From Triatoma infestans (Eukaryota > Arthropoda > Insecta > Hemiptera > Reduviidae): DNA of 64,000 nt. Of the stretch, positions 30,125-42,645 are shown piece by piece. The position numbers were made by a program, and so were the translations under genes. The stretch lies in assembly GCA_011037195.1 (NCBI GenBank), contig JAAEAF010001578.1:1-64000 (forward strand), written 5' to 3'. The notes below the pieces were generated by a model. The model was given only the letters and a program-made list of their open reading frames with translations. It had not been told where the DNA came from and made no database searches. The number at the start of each line of letters is the position of its first letter. Within the stretch, counting starts at the first letter, position 1.

Positions 30125-31132
30125 TGTAGATTATGTTAAAATGGGCAGGTTTAGTAGAACGACTTCAACTGAGGCTCTCCAAGTTCTTACAGGCTGTCTC
30201 CCTGTAGATTTGGAAGTCGTTAGATCGGCGGCAAGACATTTTCTGAGAAAACGTAAAAATTTTTCCTTTTACGGTTTAACGGTGGAGGCATTACCTATTC
30301 AGGAAGAAAGTTATGATTTTGAGCTCTGGAGATTCCAACAGAAGAGAATAAAAATAGATGAGGATTTACTGGAAAAATGGAAATCTCGTAGGGCTTCTTC
30401 GAGTAAGGATAGGATAACCTTTCGTTTTGTTCCTGGTGCTGCTGGAGGCAGGAGAGTGGTTTCCTCAGAGTTCTCTTACGCTGTAGTGCGATTGGTGACA
30501 GGACATGGTCTTTTAAATGGAAAGTCGCATGATATGGGGCTTGTAAAGGATTTTCGGTGTCACTTTGGTGAGCGTGAGTCCGCGGAACACATAATCTTTA
30601 ACTGCCATTTATATGAAGGCATAAGAGTGTATATGTGGGGGCAAGAATGGATTTAATGTGGGCGTAAACAGTGAAAATCTTAGTCTGTTATTAGAGAACA
30701 AGTTTGTAAGCTATGAAGCTTACAGTGAATTTGCATCCGCGGCATTATCTATCTAGAAGGATTAATAATAGTTGGGTAAAGTAGGAGGAGTGAATGTGGG
30801 TTGATTGTATTTATTTATTGTAGTGCATGTTGTATGAATGCGGTAAGGTTAGGGTTTAGGATTAGTATACTCGTATAATTACTATTAGTATATTAGGTTA
30901 GTTTAATTGAGGTTCCCCTGGAATATCGAGTACAGGGGAACTGGCGTGTTTTGGGTTTTGTAAATAATTTAGGAAATTTAAATATTGTATATTTGATCTT
31001 TTAAGCAGTAGTCCACGCGTCTATGGATTTGGCAGCGAATAATATGTTGATTATACTGTGTGTGGATAGGGATGAGCGCGAGCTCAGGTACTGCCCTCCA
31101 GTGGATATAATAATAATAATAATAATAATAAA
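30125..31132 (+). pseudogene. Non-LTR retrotransposon C-terminal region and 3' UTR, family E
   Basis: An open frame of 171 codons (30141-30656) reads TSTEALQVLTGCLPVDLEVV (the post-RT helical segment before RNase H or zinc tail in R1/LOA-like elements), then VVRLVTGHGLLNGKSHDMGL and FRCHFGERESAEHIIFNCHL, a Cys/His tail. The 3' UTR ends in an (ATA)n/(AAT)n tail at 31106-31132. A 5'-truncated copy. Confidence 0.75.
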
Positions 31133-31179
31133 AAGTTAAAATGACAATTTAAAGATAACCTTATTATGTAGCTGATACT

Positions 31180-31610
31180 TCTGAACCCTCCAAAATCAAT
31201 TAATCCAAAATTTTGAAATCTGTATCTGAGTATTATCTATATCTATCAAATTGTAAACAAAATCGTTAGGGTCATTTTCAAGAAATTTGCAAACAAAAAA
31301 AAAACACTATAAAATCGCAATATCCGATTGACAGATTTTCTGATCAGCGGGGTCACACCTAAGAGGAATATCGAATTTGAGCTTCTTGCAATTTTTCTTT
31401 TCTAAATAATTTTATTTCATTTCTCTGTCTCTCACACATACACACACAAATGTTTATATATAAACATCCAAATTATTCGAATTGATCTGAAATATTGATT
31501 TCATTTGAAAAATATACAAAACTGTGAACTGGACAGCCTGTCATTTTTTGGGTGCTACAATGTTTGGACCTGAAAATGTCACATTAATACATCATACTTT
31601 CCTCTAGAAG
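31180..31610 (+). repeat. R repeat copy, degenerate
   Basis: TCAAGAAATTTGCAAAC, AAAATCGCAATATCCGATTG, CACACCTAAGAGGAATATCG and GGACCTGAAAATGTCACAT follow the R repeat order. Confidence 0.5.
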
Positions 31611-32725
31611 GAAATAGTCTACCCTACCCACTTCTGCAGGATCTGATATTCCTACGGATGGAAATGAATAATAACATAGTCACCCCTAATAATGATATAC
31701 TACAAAAAAGGCCTTACGTGTTGGGGAAACGGGCATGTCTGCGTACTTTCCCTCCTTGTTCATCTTCTTCTTCTTCATAATCCTCATCCGCCGCCGGAGA
31801 GGGTATGAGGATCATTTTTTCATTCTTATCACTTTCTTCTCATTATTTGCTAAATGCCATTCTGCTGTTGTAGTTACAATCTCACATTTTCAGCATGCTT
31901 CTCTGTTCCATTAATCACTATATTCTTGAAGATTATACTACTTCTATTTCAGAATTACAACAATCCATCTCTGCTTTTCTTTCTTACTTCTTCGTTCATT
32001 TGTTTTAAAGTAATAATTTTGCTTATTTTTTTTCCTTCACTTTTCTTAGGTTCTTTGTGAATTCTTTCTTCCATAATTTATCTGCCTGGAGAAATCTACA
32101 TATTGCCTTTTACAAATCCTCGTTTTGCTATTATATCTATTATTTCTCCTAACGTTTCTCTCTTCAACATGTAATAATCAATGACTAAATGTTTGTCCTC
32201 ATATTGGTTCTTCTATTGTATATTAATGGACGGACATCCTTGCTTGGAAAACTATGAATTTTCGTTCATCATTTCAATGGCTACATAAAAATGAAGAGAA
32301 TAGGCTTCCCGTTATCGTTAATACAATTCTCTCCGCTCGAATTTTCCATTGCTTTTCCATGAAAGATAGTAAGATTATAGCCTGTGTAGGTTTTGTCAGT
32401 GAGAAGAGGAAACAGCACAACACACAACCATCAAGACCAATCAAACAAACAAAAAACTTTCTCTAATTTGTCTATAAGAGGGGGGGGCAGTGTTGCGATA
32501 GTTTCAAATTTTCGTAAATTCCCCAAAAAGAATTAAAAGTTTTTTATTGAGATTCTCTGGGAATTAAAGCCACGTTTTTAAAAATTGTATTTGTGTGAGT
32601 CGATCGTGTTTCACTTTCACTGACTCTCTCTTTGTGTGTATGTGTGTGTGCGTGCGTGAGAAAAAGAGAGGGAAAGGACGAGGAAGAGAGGAAGGAAACT
32701 CAATGCAATGACGAATCAGACATAT
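31611..32725. other. AT-rich spacer with a short retrotransposon fragment and a (TG)n run
   Basis: No gene seen. 32376-32420 (GTAGGTTTTGTCAGTGAGAA) echoes the CRFCQEEEE zinc-tail sequence of family B. 32630-32660 is a GT-rich simple repeat. Confidence 0.4.
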
Positions 32726-32965
32726 TTTCCGTGATAGCCTGCTTCTTTTTGTGGTCATCGATCGGTTTCGGGCGTTCGCCCATCTTTGAGTGTATAAACT
32801 ACATTTGCTCTGTGCAAATCTATGTTACCACACTGTATGACAAACGCATCCTGATGATGGGCGAACGCCCGAAACCGGCCGATGACCACAAAAAGAAGCA
32901 GCCTCTATCACGAAAAATATCTCTGATGCTTTCCAGCTCTGCGGAACCAACCACAACAACTACGG
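32720..32965. repeat. Palindrome with hammerhead-type core (copy 3)
   Basis: Inverted arms around about 32790-32820. On the plus strand CATC (32847-32850), CTGATGA (32851-32857), GGGC-GAAC-GCCC (32859-32870), GAAA (32871-32874), CCGGCC, then GATG (32881-32884) pairing with CATC. The expected U16.1 is C here. The outer tail ATGCTTTCCAGCTCTGCGGA follows to about 32955. Confidence 0.7.
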
Positions 32966-33010
32966 TCATGACGAAGATTTTAGGCCCAAAACCCTTCAAC
33001 GGAATACGCA

Positions 33011-35175
33011 ATTTTAGTTCTAATTAGAAAATCTATTTATTTATTTATTTATTTTTCTTTTTTCAGCATTTTCTTTTAAACTTGTTAAATTAACTAAATA
33101 TGAATCTGTATTTTTTTTTCCCAAAATTTTGGGGGGGGGGGAACTGATTTTTAGCTGAGATATGACTTTTTAATTTAAGTAAAAAGCTATCTATATAAAA
33201 TGGGGTGATAACTGAAGGTTTATTATCAAATTTAAGTTTGAAAATAATTTGACAATCAGAATTTTGCTCACATACAACTAACTGATCAAACTTTGAAAAA
33301 AAAGATGACAAATCCTAAAAAAGATTTGTATTTTCCAGTGAAAATTCTATACTGAAATCTGACATGATCTTACGACAGTAGGAGAAGGAAAAGAAAATGA
33401 TAATTTCAAGGAATTAACAGTGAATAGGAACATATTATAATTAATACGTATTTATAACAGTAGGTATTACCAGCAATAAACGTTTATATTACAAAAGTGT
33501 GCATTTGTTTTTTTTTTTTGTTTTTTTTTTATGTTTACCATGTATAAAATGGCCATTACAAATAGTTTATTATATATATAGAAATAGTAAATAAGATAAT
33601 TGAAATTGATATGTACGAAATATTGCCAATTTATTATTATTATTATTTAAAATAGAAAAGCGAGTGAAAATCACAGTAGATTCAGTTTGGCACTTTTCCT
33701 CTTTTAAAAGCAAATAATAGAAAATAACAAAAAAAAAAAAATTATAAATGAATTAATGGAAATTCATTGAATATATCCAAATCACAGTAATTGCATTAAA
33801 ACAATAAAATAATTTGCGATTTATTAAAATAAAATAAAATAAAATAAAGAATGACTGATTAATAATTAAAAAAGTTGTTTTAAATTTAATTTTTACAAAA
33901 TAAATCTTTATAAAGAAATTAAAAGTTGTGCCATTATTTCATTTTTTTTTTTTTTTTTTTAATATGTTAATACAATAATTATCTTCCTATCTTGAATATT
34001 ATCTGGTGATATTTTTAATTTTATTGGTTTATGTTTTTTCCATTACAATAATCTTTATTGTTCGTTTTATCTTTTTTTTTTTACAAAAATACAAAGCAAC
34101 ATTATATACTTAAAAAACTATTATTCTGTATTTCTTGTCAAAAAAATTACAAATAAATGTGAAACAAGTAACTCTTCCACAAAAAAAATATATAAAGTGA
34201 ACTTGATGATTTACTAAAATAATTAAAATTCTTCATTTATTTATAAATTATAATAAATGAGCATCACTTATTTAGCCAATTTGCAATGTTATGTTTTATA
34301 ACAGCCATAAATTTTTTTATATTTGTAAAAATTAAAATAAAAAATTACTACTTATAAAATGTTTTATATAAAACAGATTATTATGTGATAGTCCAAGATT
34401 ATAAAGATATTAATCAGTTTTTCGTTAAAAAAGAAAACAACAAAAATGGAGATAAAAGAATGAAACAAGAATAAAGGCTGATGTCAATTTGAGTTTGCGA
34501 GGGATACTCGATTTTGGGGAATATCATGTGACGCCAAGATTGCAATATTTCAAAACAATAGTAAGACTATTTTGGATAAATTGTTCCTATATAATGTATG
34601 CTACGAGAGAGCTTGTAAAGAAAACGAACTACTGTCTCCTGAAGAGATTCCAAATTTGTAAACAAACAATGGTGCCCCAAGGGAAGGTAATACAGAATTG
34701 CATTGATGTATAAGGAGAAAGATATTATGATCTACCCATCTCCATTGGTTGAAGCATGAAGAGATGATAGGGGAAGGAAAGGAATGTCAATCGAGCAAGA
34801 CTATTCTATAGTAGACCCAGTATGCAAAGAGGCATTGCATTTCTCAACTTGGTGTACCATTTTTTTTCAAACAATTTTACATTACACTTAACATAGATAG
34901 AGTGACCTATGCAGTATCTTGAATGAGTGCAGCATCAATGATACTTCATTCAAGCCTCCCTTACATTATATTTTCTTTGTAAAATGTTTCAAAAACAAGC
35001 AGTGTGGTTTATAGTCGTCTATTATATTGTAACTATTATAATAATTTGGTTGTCTGTAGAGAATTCTGTATGAAGGAAATTTGTTTAAGTTTCAATATGG
35101 ATTCCATGTCAATCGTTTAACTACATAAACATCAATATACTGCGTGCCTTCAGATGATAACAATACCACATAACC
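33011..35175. other. AT-rich region, no gene recognised
   Basis: Very AT-rich with A and T runs and a short ATAAA-type tandem stretch (33830-33850). 33110-33400 contains R-repeat-like sequence on the minus strand. No exon or RNA gene is supported. Confidence 0.4.
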
Positions 35176-35179
35176 CCCC

Positions 35180-35432
35180 TCTCTATGACGCAACAGCCCG
35201 TGAAGAACCAAAGCTTGCCAGACGGCGATTTGAATGGGGGGCGTGTGGTAAGCACGCCGCAGTTCCCACGCCGTTTAATTCCGGCCTTCGCTACCTAGGG
35301 CGCTACTCACTGTAGCTTCCCACTTTTTATCTCGATGCTGGGTCAACATCGACTTTGCCCTCACGTGAATCGAACCCTGAATTCTCGCACGAAAGGCGAG
35401 TGCGCTAGCCACTAGAACAACGCGTGAGGACA
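35180..35432 (-). repeat. SINE family 2 copy, near full length
   Basis: Minus-strand head TCCTCACGCGTTGTTCTAGT, GGCTAGCGCACTCGCCTTTC, GTGCGAGAATTCAGGGTTCG, and a body with ACTGCGGCGTGCTTACCACA. Flanked by CATACCACATAACC-type repeats (35164-35177 and about 35440-35453), likely the target duplication. Confidence 0.8.
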
Positions 35433-35453
35433 TACCACATAACCAGAAATCCT

Positions 35454-37205
35454 TATTTAGGTAAGTACAATATATTTACATTTGATTGGGTTGATTTTTA
35501 CTTTTTCGATTAGACCAGGACTCTAGATTATTAGAGATGAAATTGGAGGGAGCCTTTACAATGAAAAGATTATTGAAGAGAAAGGATTGCTGTAGCATTA
35601 CCATATAACTCTAAAAGCTGCTAGTTAAGGTTGTGTAGGAATATCAACAGTTATATCGAATATGGGGACTTCTCCTGTCGTAATGTGCCCGTCTAGAGTA
35701 AGATAATTTGAGACCTTAATTTTCTAGCAAGAAGTGGTCTGTTAAATATGACTTCAGGATAAGACAGTAACTGCTATATAAAATTCGCTTGAGCTTCTAG
35801 AATAAGCCAGTAAACCAAATACAATCCAAGGCTCTTAGATATGTCCAAGAAGATGCATCGATAGTCTATGACATCCCTTTTCAAGACGACAGAAGTGTAT
35901 ATTTTGGTTTCATTTAAAAAGCAAAGGTTATATACTTTTTAAAATCGCTTGAGTATTTCGCATAAGTTATTTACAACAGTTTGAACCTAAATACTCTTTA
36001 TTTTTTTCAAGAAAATTAACTAGACATCATTTTAAATTCGTTTCTAATTGAAATAGTTTACGAAAAAAACTGCCAATCCTATAAACTTGGACCAAATTGC
36101 ATTTATGCATTTAACAAATCAATGTATATGATAAATGTTTTGAAATGATAAACCTTTCTATTACTGCTAGTTTGTGCGTAATAAACATTTATATATTTTT
36201 TTTTTTATATTATAAATTGCCAATAATTTTTTAGTTAGTTTTACTTTTGTTTAAAATAAAGTAGTTTCTATCAATTCATTTAAATTTATACTTAATTTCA
36301 ATTAGCAAATTCATAACAATTATTTTTTCTATCTCAAACTTGTCTCAAGCCCTAAATTGTTGGTAAAATTTGTCTAGAATGTATCAAAGGAAATATGCAC
36401 CTAGTTTAATAATTATTTATAATACACATTTTAATATTATAATGTATGGATACTACCTCTAACATTCATATCATCTGAATAGCAACAATCCTAAAATAGC
36501 ATACATTAACAAATTTTGCTTCTTAAAAAGTTTCTGTAATTTTTTTTTAATATCAAATAAAATTTAATGAGGTGATAAACTTTTCAACAAAAAGGAGTTT
36601 AATGTATAATAAAATATAAGATTCAATTAAAATATTTTCTATTTAATTATGCTCTCAGGCTGTTTTCGCCACCTTCATAAAAATATAATGGTCAAATTAT
36701 AAATCTTAGAAAAATCAAAGATATAAGATCGCGTTAGCAGGTTTTCTGGGATAAATAAACGGGTAATCTTTTCTGGGATATTTTTGTATATAAAAGTTTC
36801 AACCAAACACATTGAATAAGCGCAACACTGTTTCTTTAAACCAACAAACATGGTTTTATTCTCCATTATCTGTTTTACAATCTGTGCACATCTCTTTCCA
36901 ACTTGGACTTTCATTCTATAATGAATTGTATATTAAACTTTATTCTCTCAATGAATAACAGGCATTTGCATAGAAGTAAACATTACTATAAACGAAAAAA
37001 AAAGAAGAGTAATCTCTTATAATCTTTATATATATCACAATATAATTATACCCTCATAATGGGGGGGGGCTAATTTTTGGCTTTCAATGTATGATGTTTA
37101 ACACAACCAGCCATAATAAAAGTTCCGAAAAACTAACTGCAATTTATATTTTGTATCTGATTTTCATAACATAACTTAGTAAATATGTTAAATATAACTT
37201 ACTTA
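35454..37205. other. AT-rich region, no gene recognised
   Basis: I looked for TRPM 5' exons on the minus strand and saw none. Frames are short and low-complexity. Confidence 0.4.
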
Positions 37206-37208
37206 TTA

Positions 37209-37555
37209 GAGACATTTTCCGGGGTAGCCTGCTTCTTCATTTTGTGGTCATCGATCGGTTTCGGGCGTTCGCCCATCTTCAGGATGCGTTTGTTAGACAG
37301 TGTGATAACACAGACTTGCACAGAGCAAATTCAGTCTATATACTCATGAGTATACACTCATTTATACACTCATAGTGAGTGTATAAACTGAATTTGCTCT
37401 GTGCAAGTCTGTGTTATCACACTGTCTGACAAACGCATCCTGAAGATGGGCGAACGCCCGAAACCGGTTGATGACGCCACAAAATGAAGCAGACTACCAC
37501 GGAAAATGTCTCTGATGCTTTCCAGCTCTGCGGAACCAACCACCACAACAATAAC
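37209..37555. repeat. Near-perfect palindrome with two hammerhead-type cores (copy 4, best preserved)
   Basis: Left arm about 37209-37350 and right arm about 37376-37518 are inverted copies of roughly 140 bp. The right arm on the plus strand has CATC (37436-37439), CTGAAGA (37440-37446), GGGC-GAAC-GCCC (37448-37459), GAAA (37460-37463), CCGGTT, then GATG (37470-37473). The left arm read on the minus strand has CATC-CTGAAGA-T-GGGC-GAAC-GCCC-GAAA-CCGATC-GATG. After the right arm comes the tail ATGCTTTCCAGCTCTGCGGA and ACCAACCACCACAACAA. Confidence 0.8.
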
Positions 37556-37700
37556 TTACTTAGTTAGTAAGTAGTTATACTATAGTATAAGTATAGTATA
37601 TAGTATAGTAATATAGTATATACAGTATAAGTATAGTATAAGTAGATATGCTATACTATAAGTAGACTATAGTTAGTAAGTAGTTAGTTAGTAATGAAGA
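37556..37700. repeat. AT-rich tandem array of TATAG/TTAG-type units
   Basis: Irregular tandem repeats of TATAGTATAAG and TTAGTAAGTAG immediately after the palindrome. Confidence 0.6.
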
Positions 37701-38780
37701 TATTGTTAAATAACCTCATGAGTCTATTCGAACTCTTTTGTATACATAACGTTCACCATTTTAAATGTGATAAAAAGAACTGCATCAGAAAGCTAAGTAA
37801 CTGTGACAAATTTATTCCTTCAATGATTTGCTCATGCCGCTTCGTTTTCGAGAAATTAATATAAAAATTATAAAGAAATCCTGAGGTTTTAAGCAGGAAA
37901 ACGCTTCTTCCTGGGAATAACTTTAACAAGCAATACTAAAATTTATACAATACCTTGTTTCTATTTATTCAAAAAACTTCATTTGTTATGAAAAAAAAAT
38001 AATTAAACATCTATGAATACTTAAAATTGTTCACTAGATAACTGGCTTTAAAGTTTGGACATTTTCAGTACGAGTGGATGAATGTGTTCGTTTAATTCAC
38101 TATGAGCGGCAAAAACTGAAATGCGCAGAATTAAATGAAAAAGAATACTAATCAAAACGTATAATCTCTGAAAACTAACCCATCAAAATTGATGTTGACA
38201 ATCACATCAATCCATTAAAAAAGTATAGACCATAAAAATCCCAGAGGAAAATCGAAGCGTAATATTTGAACACTTGCATGCATACTGTTGCTCATTTCAA
38301 GCAACGAACACTGAATAATTGAGAAAATACCAAATCCGTTTATAATCAATATTGCTATCATTTTTTTTTTTTCAACTTTTATTTGCAATTTTTATGGATT
38401 ACAAATTTTAAATTATTTCACTTTTCTTAAATTTTTTCTTCAATTAACTACAGCTGCACTTTATTTTTGCCAAATTTATTTTGTTCAAATTAGTCATGAA
38501 CCACTGATACAAAAAAGTAGGTTGCCTGGTATTTTTGTACGCTAAATTTATTTATATTTAGTATTCATGATTTTGGTGCAAGAAGTCAGTTTCATATCCG
38601 CAGAGACAGAAAACGACATTAACTCAGCATCTGAGAATAACTGTGTTACAAGTAATATCGGCCAGATAGTGGTGACTAGAACTATACATTCTTACCATGA
38701 GCCCCCTCAATAAAAAATCGCCATCTGGCAGGCCTTAACCCCTTCATGGGTTAAGATTTCAGTTATTTTTATTTTATTTA
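37701..38780. other. AT-rich region, no gene recognised
   Basis: No supported coding exon. 38713-38757 (AAATCGCCATCTGGCAGGCC) is a short plus-oriented SINE family 2 fragment. Confidence 0.4.
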
Positions 38781-38786
38781 TGTATA

Positions 38787-38985
38787 TTTTTTTTTTAGGC
38801 GCGTCAACATACTTTTTTTAAGGCGGCCATGGCACTCGGTGCCTTCGCAGTGCACCACCGGCTTCCAGACAGTGAGCTGTTGAAGGCTGCTAGGAAGAAA
38901 ATATCTAAGGGTTAGCATTGGCCTCGAACTTGGGGACCGCAAGTGAGAGTCCAGCGCGCTACCACTGAAGCAATCCCTTCCAAGG
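38787..38985 (-). repeat. SINE family 1 copy
   Basis: T-run, AGGCGCGTCAACATAC, GCCTTCGCAGTGCACCACCG, and a tRNA-like head in reverse (CGAACTTGGGGACCGCAAGT, GCGCGCTACCACTGAAGCAA). Confidence 0.7.
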
Positions 38986-40235
38986 TTTTAGTTATTTTTA
39001 TTGATTTTGCTTCTAAATTTGTCTACAACTTTTATTCCAGATTAATTTAAAAAAAAAATGCAATTTTTGAAATAAATGCTATGAAAAATCATGGATTTCA
39101 AATTTCTCCAAATGATGTCGTTAATTATTAAAAAAACTAAAGGTTATTATTAAACTTAATTAATAATGTATAATTTCTATATAAACAAAATCTATGAATT
39201 TCTCGTAAACAAAGCAACTACAATAAATGAAAAAAATGTTGTAATCTGCTAATTTCCGGACGGCCTGACATGTTTTAATGTTCGGTAAAATGCAAAATGT
39301 AATAATTTTTTTAAAAATATCAACAACAGCAATAACTCCAATAGAGCTGCTTCAATCAGTCCGGTTTTATTACTTATGCTTTAATATTTTTAGGTAATAA
39401 AAAAGAAAAATTTGTTTTTTAAGTTTATTTTATTCAATTATATACTTATAAGAACATTTGCATAAATTTACATTGCTATTAATTTTTAGCATAGAATAGA
39501 TGATAACTGAAAAAAATAACGAAAAAAGTTCTTGATACCACGCTTATAAATTTTTTATTTTATTTGTAAATAATTTTTTATTTATAATATGTACACAATA
39601 AAAATAAAAAGAGAATCTGATTTTAAATATTCCAAGATTTCGGCGGGACCAAAATGAGTCGAGCTAATCGAGATATTGCTGTGCTAATAATTTGATACTC
39701 TTCTATTAATGATATTTTTTTAGAATAATGAAATGGAGAAATTACATGAAATCCATTTATGGCAATATATTTTGCTTTTAAAAATCACAAAAAAAAAAAC
39801 AGCTTAGTTACCTTGAACAAAAAATATCATTTTATTTATAAATTGTGCACATTTTATGTTGTTTAAAAAACAATTTACTCAAATAATCAAATCAGTCTAG
39901 GTTGTTAATTTTATTTACGTCAAAGGAAATAATTTTCAAATTATTAATTAAAAATTCAAAATAATAAGCTAACAAAAAATTCATTGTGATTCTGAGAGAA
40001 TAATCATAAAAATTGGCATTTATACTTTACATTTTTTTCACTTATCTATTTTGAAGTAGAATTTAAAAATAATTATTTCAAGAAAAAAAACAAGAAAATT
40101 ACAAGTAATGGTAACTAATGATTAAGTGTAAACAAAGAGTGAGGCATTAGACAGTAGAAAAATAAAAAATATTTTAAAAAGAATAAAAAAGACCCCATTG
40201 ATATCTATGACCAAACTAACACAGTTTATCATATA
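38986..40235. other. AT-rich region, no gene recognised
   Basis: Low-complexity AT DNA with poly-A and poly-T runs. Confidence 0.4.
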
Positions 40236-40237
40236 TT

Positions 40238-40860
40238 TTGCACTGCACCACACATTCCCCATTCCTCAATGAGGAGGTGGATAGTTTTGCCAAATTAGGC
40301 GTCTCTTTCCCTTTCATTGGTCCCAAGCCTGCTGTTTGCGTGTCTTCTGGCACATTTCTGTCAGGCTTCCAGTCATGGACAGCTTCACAGCATTCATCCT
40401 TATGGATTAACACAGTTGGTTGTCGGCAGTCCAAAATGCTCATCGGGGGTCCGGACAGGGTTATTAGTGAGACGTTGCTGTGTCTTTCCCAGAGATCTCT
40501 CAGGCATCTGGTTGGATCCCTTACTGGACTTTATGGGCCTTACTCTATGTCATGGGGCTCATGCTGGATCCATTTTGTAGAGTCTTTGAGACAGAGGAGG
40601 AAACATCCATCCAAACAGATTGCCTGGGTTATGAAGAAATTAGGTTCAGGACCTTTGGTCGGAACAGGATGTCTGTGGAAGAGCTTAGACTATTTCCCCT
40701 TAAGGTTATTGTCTAAGATGCGGTGAATCTTAGATGGATTAGACCCGGGTCTGGATATTTGTTCTAGACCCGGTTTGTTGTTTGGGGGGGGATATGAGCC
40801 CAGTGAGGCTCTGGGATAGCTTAGGGGTTGGCCCCTCCCCACAAACAAATAATAATAATG
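40238..40860 (+). pseudogene. Non-LTR retrotransposon 3' end, family D
   Basis: Strong match to 10540-11120: EEVDSFAKLGVSFPFIGPKP (RNase H end), the RHLVGSLTGLYGPYSMSWGS zinc-tail stretch, and CRVFETEEETSIQTDCLGYE, then 3' UTR to an AATAATAAT tail (40849-40858). Frameshifted. Confidence 0.7.
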
Positions 40861-42430
40861 CACCACACATGTGTCATGTTATAATGGTGAATCAATAACA
40901 CTCACAAAAGAGACTGACAAAATGAACTGCAAATAGCTAACAAAGAAACAGTACAGCCCACAAAAAACACGCACTCTTTCTAAGGCCCTAATTTCTTTGA
41001 TTTCCATAATCCCTCAGCACTAAACACCTATTCCAAACCTTGAAACGGCTTCCAACTCCAACGGCTATCCTCTTTCCAACTTTTAACGCTCGTCTATCTC
41101 TCTTTGACAGATATCATCTCTATTTTAATTTTTATTTTTTAATGTTTGGTTCAATTTTCTATACATTTTTAGTATGTTACTTCCTTTTATATATAATAAA
41201 TATATATATTTCAACTGTAGGAGATTTCTCCTACCTTACTCTCCTACTATGAAATCTGTCATCCATTGTTTACATTTTAACTGTTAGTTACTTCCTAGTA
41301 GTCACAATTTTCTGTTTTTTTTTCTTTAATTTATTTCCATATAGTTCCTGAAAAAGGACTCGGAAAAGTCTGAAACCCGAAAAGATAAACTTTTTCCAAA
41401 ATTGAAAATTTTTTTTTTTGGTCTCTGCCAACACCAATCATTTTGGCTTCTTTTAAATAACAACGGCCAAACTAAACTATTATTTATGTTACAATAATTT
41501 TGTATTTGAAAATGAAAAAAAAAAATCCGAAATATTCCAAATAGAGTAGGGCGGTTTGTGATATAAATTTAATGCAGTTATCATTAATAATTAATGCAGT
41601 TTTTTTCTATAATAAAAAGTAATATCGTTAAAAAATAAAATAAAAAAAATTTACAATTCAGTTATAAACAAATTTAAAAACACTCTGTCACATTTCTATT
41701 TATTTCCAACTAGTGTTTCTAGACAAATTCCAACAAAAATCAAATTGGAAATAATTAAAAGGAAAACAAGAAAAAGAAGCAGAAAAAAAACTAAAACAAT
41801 GATAATTAAACAAACATTAAAGCGCACAAAGATGTTTTATATAATTAACATATTTCATTTATTATGAGATAAAAAAAAAAGTAATATTCTTGTAGCAGTA
41901 AATTAAAACTTTTGAATTAAACAACTTTCATAATCAATAAACGTCAATTCGCACAAAATAAAAAAAAAATAAAAATATTAACATTTATTTAAAATAGGAA
42001 CAATTTGTCAATGTTCTTACAAATAACTAGCTTCAATATCTATAATTACAAAACTAATTCCCAGTTTTATATTTCATTCTATAAATAACTTATATACTAC
42101 ATATTTTACAAAGAACTAATGTTCCTTTAAACAAAATAATAGAAATGAAATTGGAATAATACTTAAAGAAGATCAGTATTCGAAAAATGAATAGAAGCAT
42201 TATTGTAACTAGAGCTTTGATTTATATTTTAACATGTACGTACTAGCAACCGACACTAGTATTCAACAATTAATTGATGTCTGTTGGTTTTTCATATTTT
42301 TTTTTTATTTTGAACTTTTCTCCCGGATAATTACTCCAAACTGTCGCTAAGTATAACTGCTCCAAAAAAAGTAGAAATAGTAGCGGCTTAAGACAAGTAT
42401 CTGTGGCTGTTTTAACCTCACGGAAAAAAT
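40861..42430. other. AT-rich region with one possible ribozyme-like motif
   Basis: No gene recognised. 41345-41390 (CCTGAAAAAGGACTCGGAAA...GAAACCCGAAAAG) has a hairpin-plus-GAAAC pattern resembling degenerate Penelope-type ends; see also 21615. Confidence 0.35.
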
Positions 42431-42645
42431 ACTAACCAGTGAAATACCAACCTCAGGAGTCGCCTATGAAAGAAGAGCCTAAGGCAATTTGCCTCCCTCC
42501 CACCACGAGTAAGTCTGTTTCGGGAATTGGCACCAGGTTTGCCCAGATAAACTTAAACCACACTCAAGAAGCATCTGCCACCATAACGAGGTTGTATATT
42601 AAACAGCTGTTTGGATTAGAAACAGGTCAGAAAAGATGATAAAGG
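42430..42645 (+). pseudogene. Non-LTR retrotransposon ORF1/ORF2 junction fragment
   Basis: RFAQINLNHTQEASATITRL resembles the start of the endonuclease domain of non-LTR ORF2 proteins (QINLNHS.AAT..L). It is followed by non-matching sequence. Fragment only. Confidence 0.5.

Noticed and set aside
36675..36914. Minus-strand frame MKVQVGKRCAQIVKQIMEN as a TRPM 5' exon
   Set aside because: No TRPM similarity, no conserved block, and AT-driven composition.
41040..41252. Hydrophobic plus-strand frame as a membrane protein
   Set aside because: T-rich low-complexity translation with no homology or splice context.
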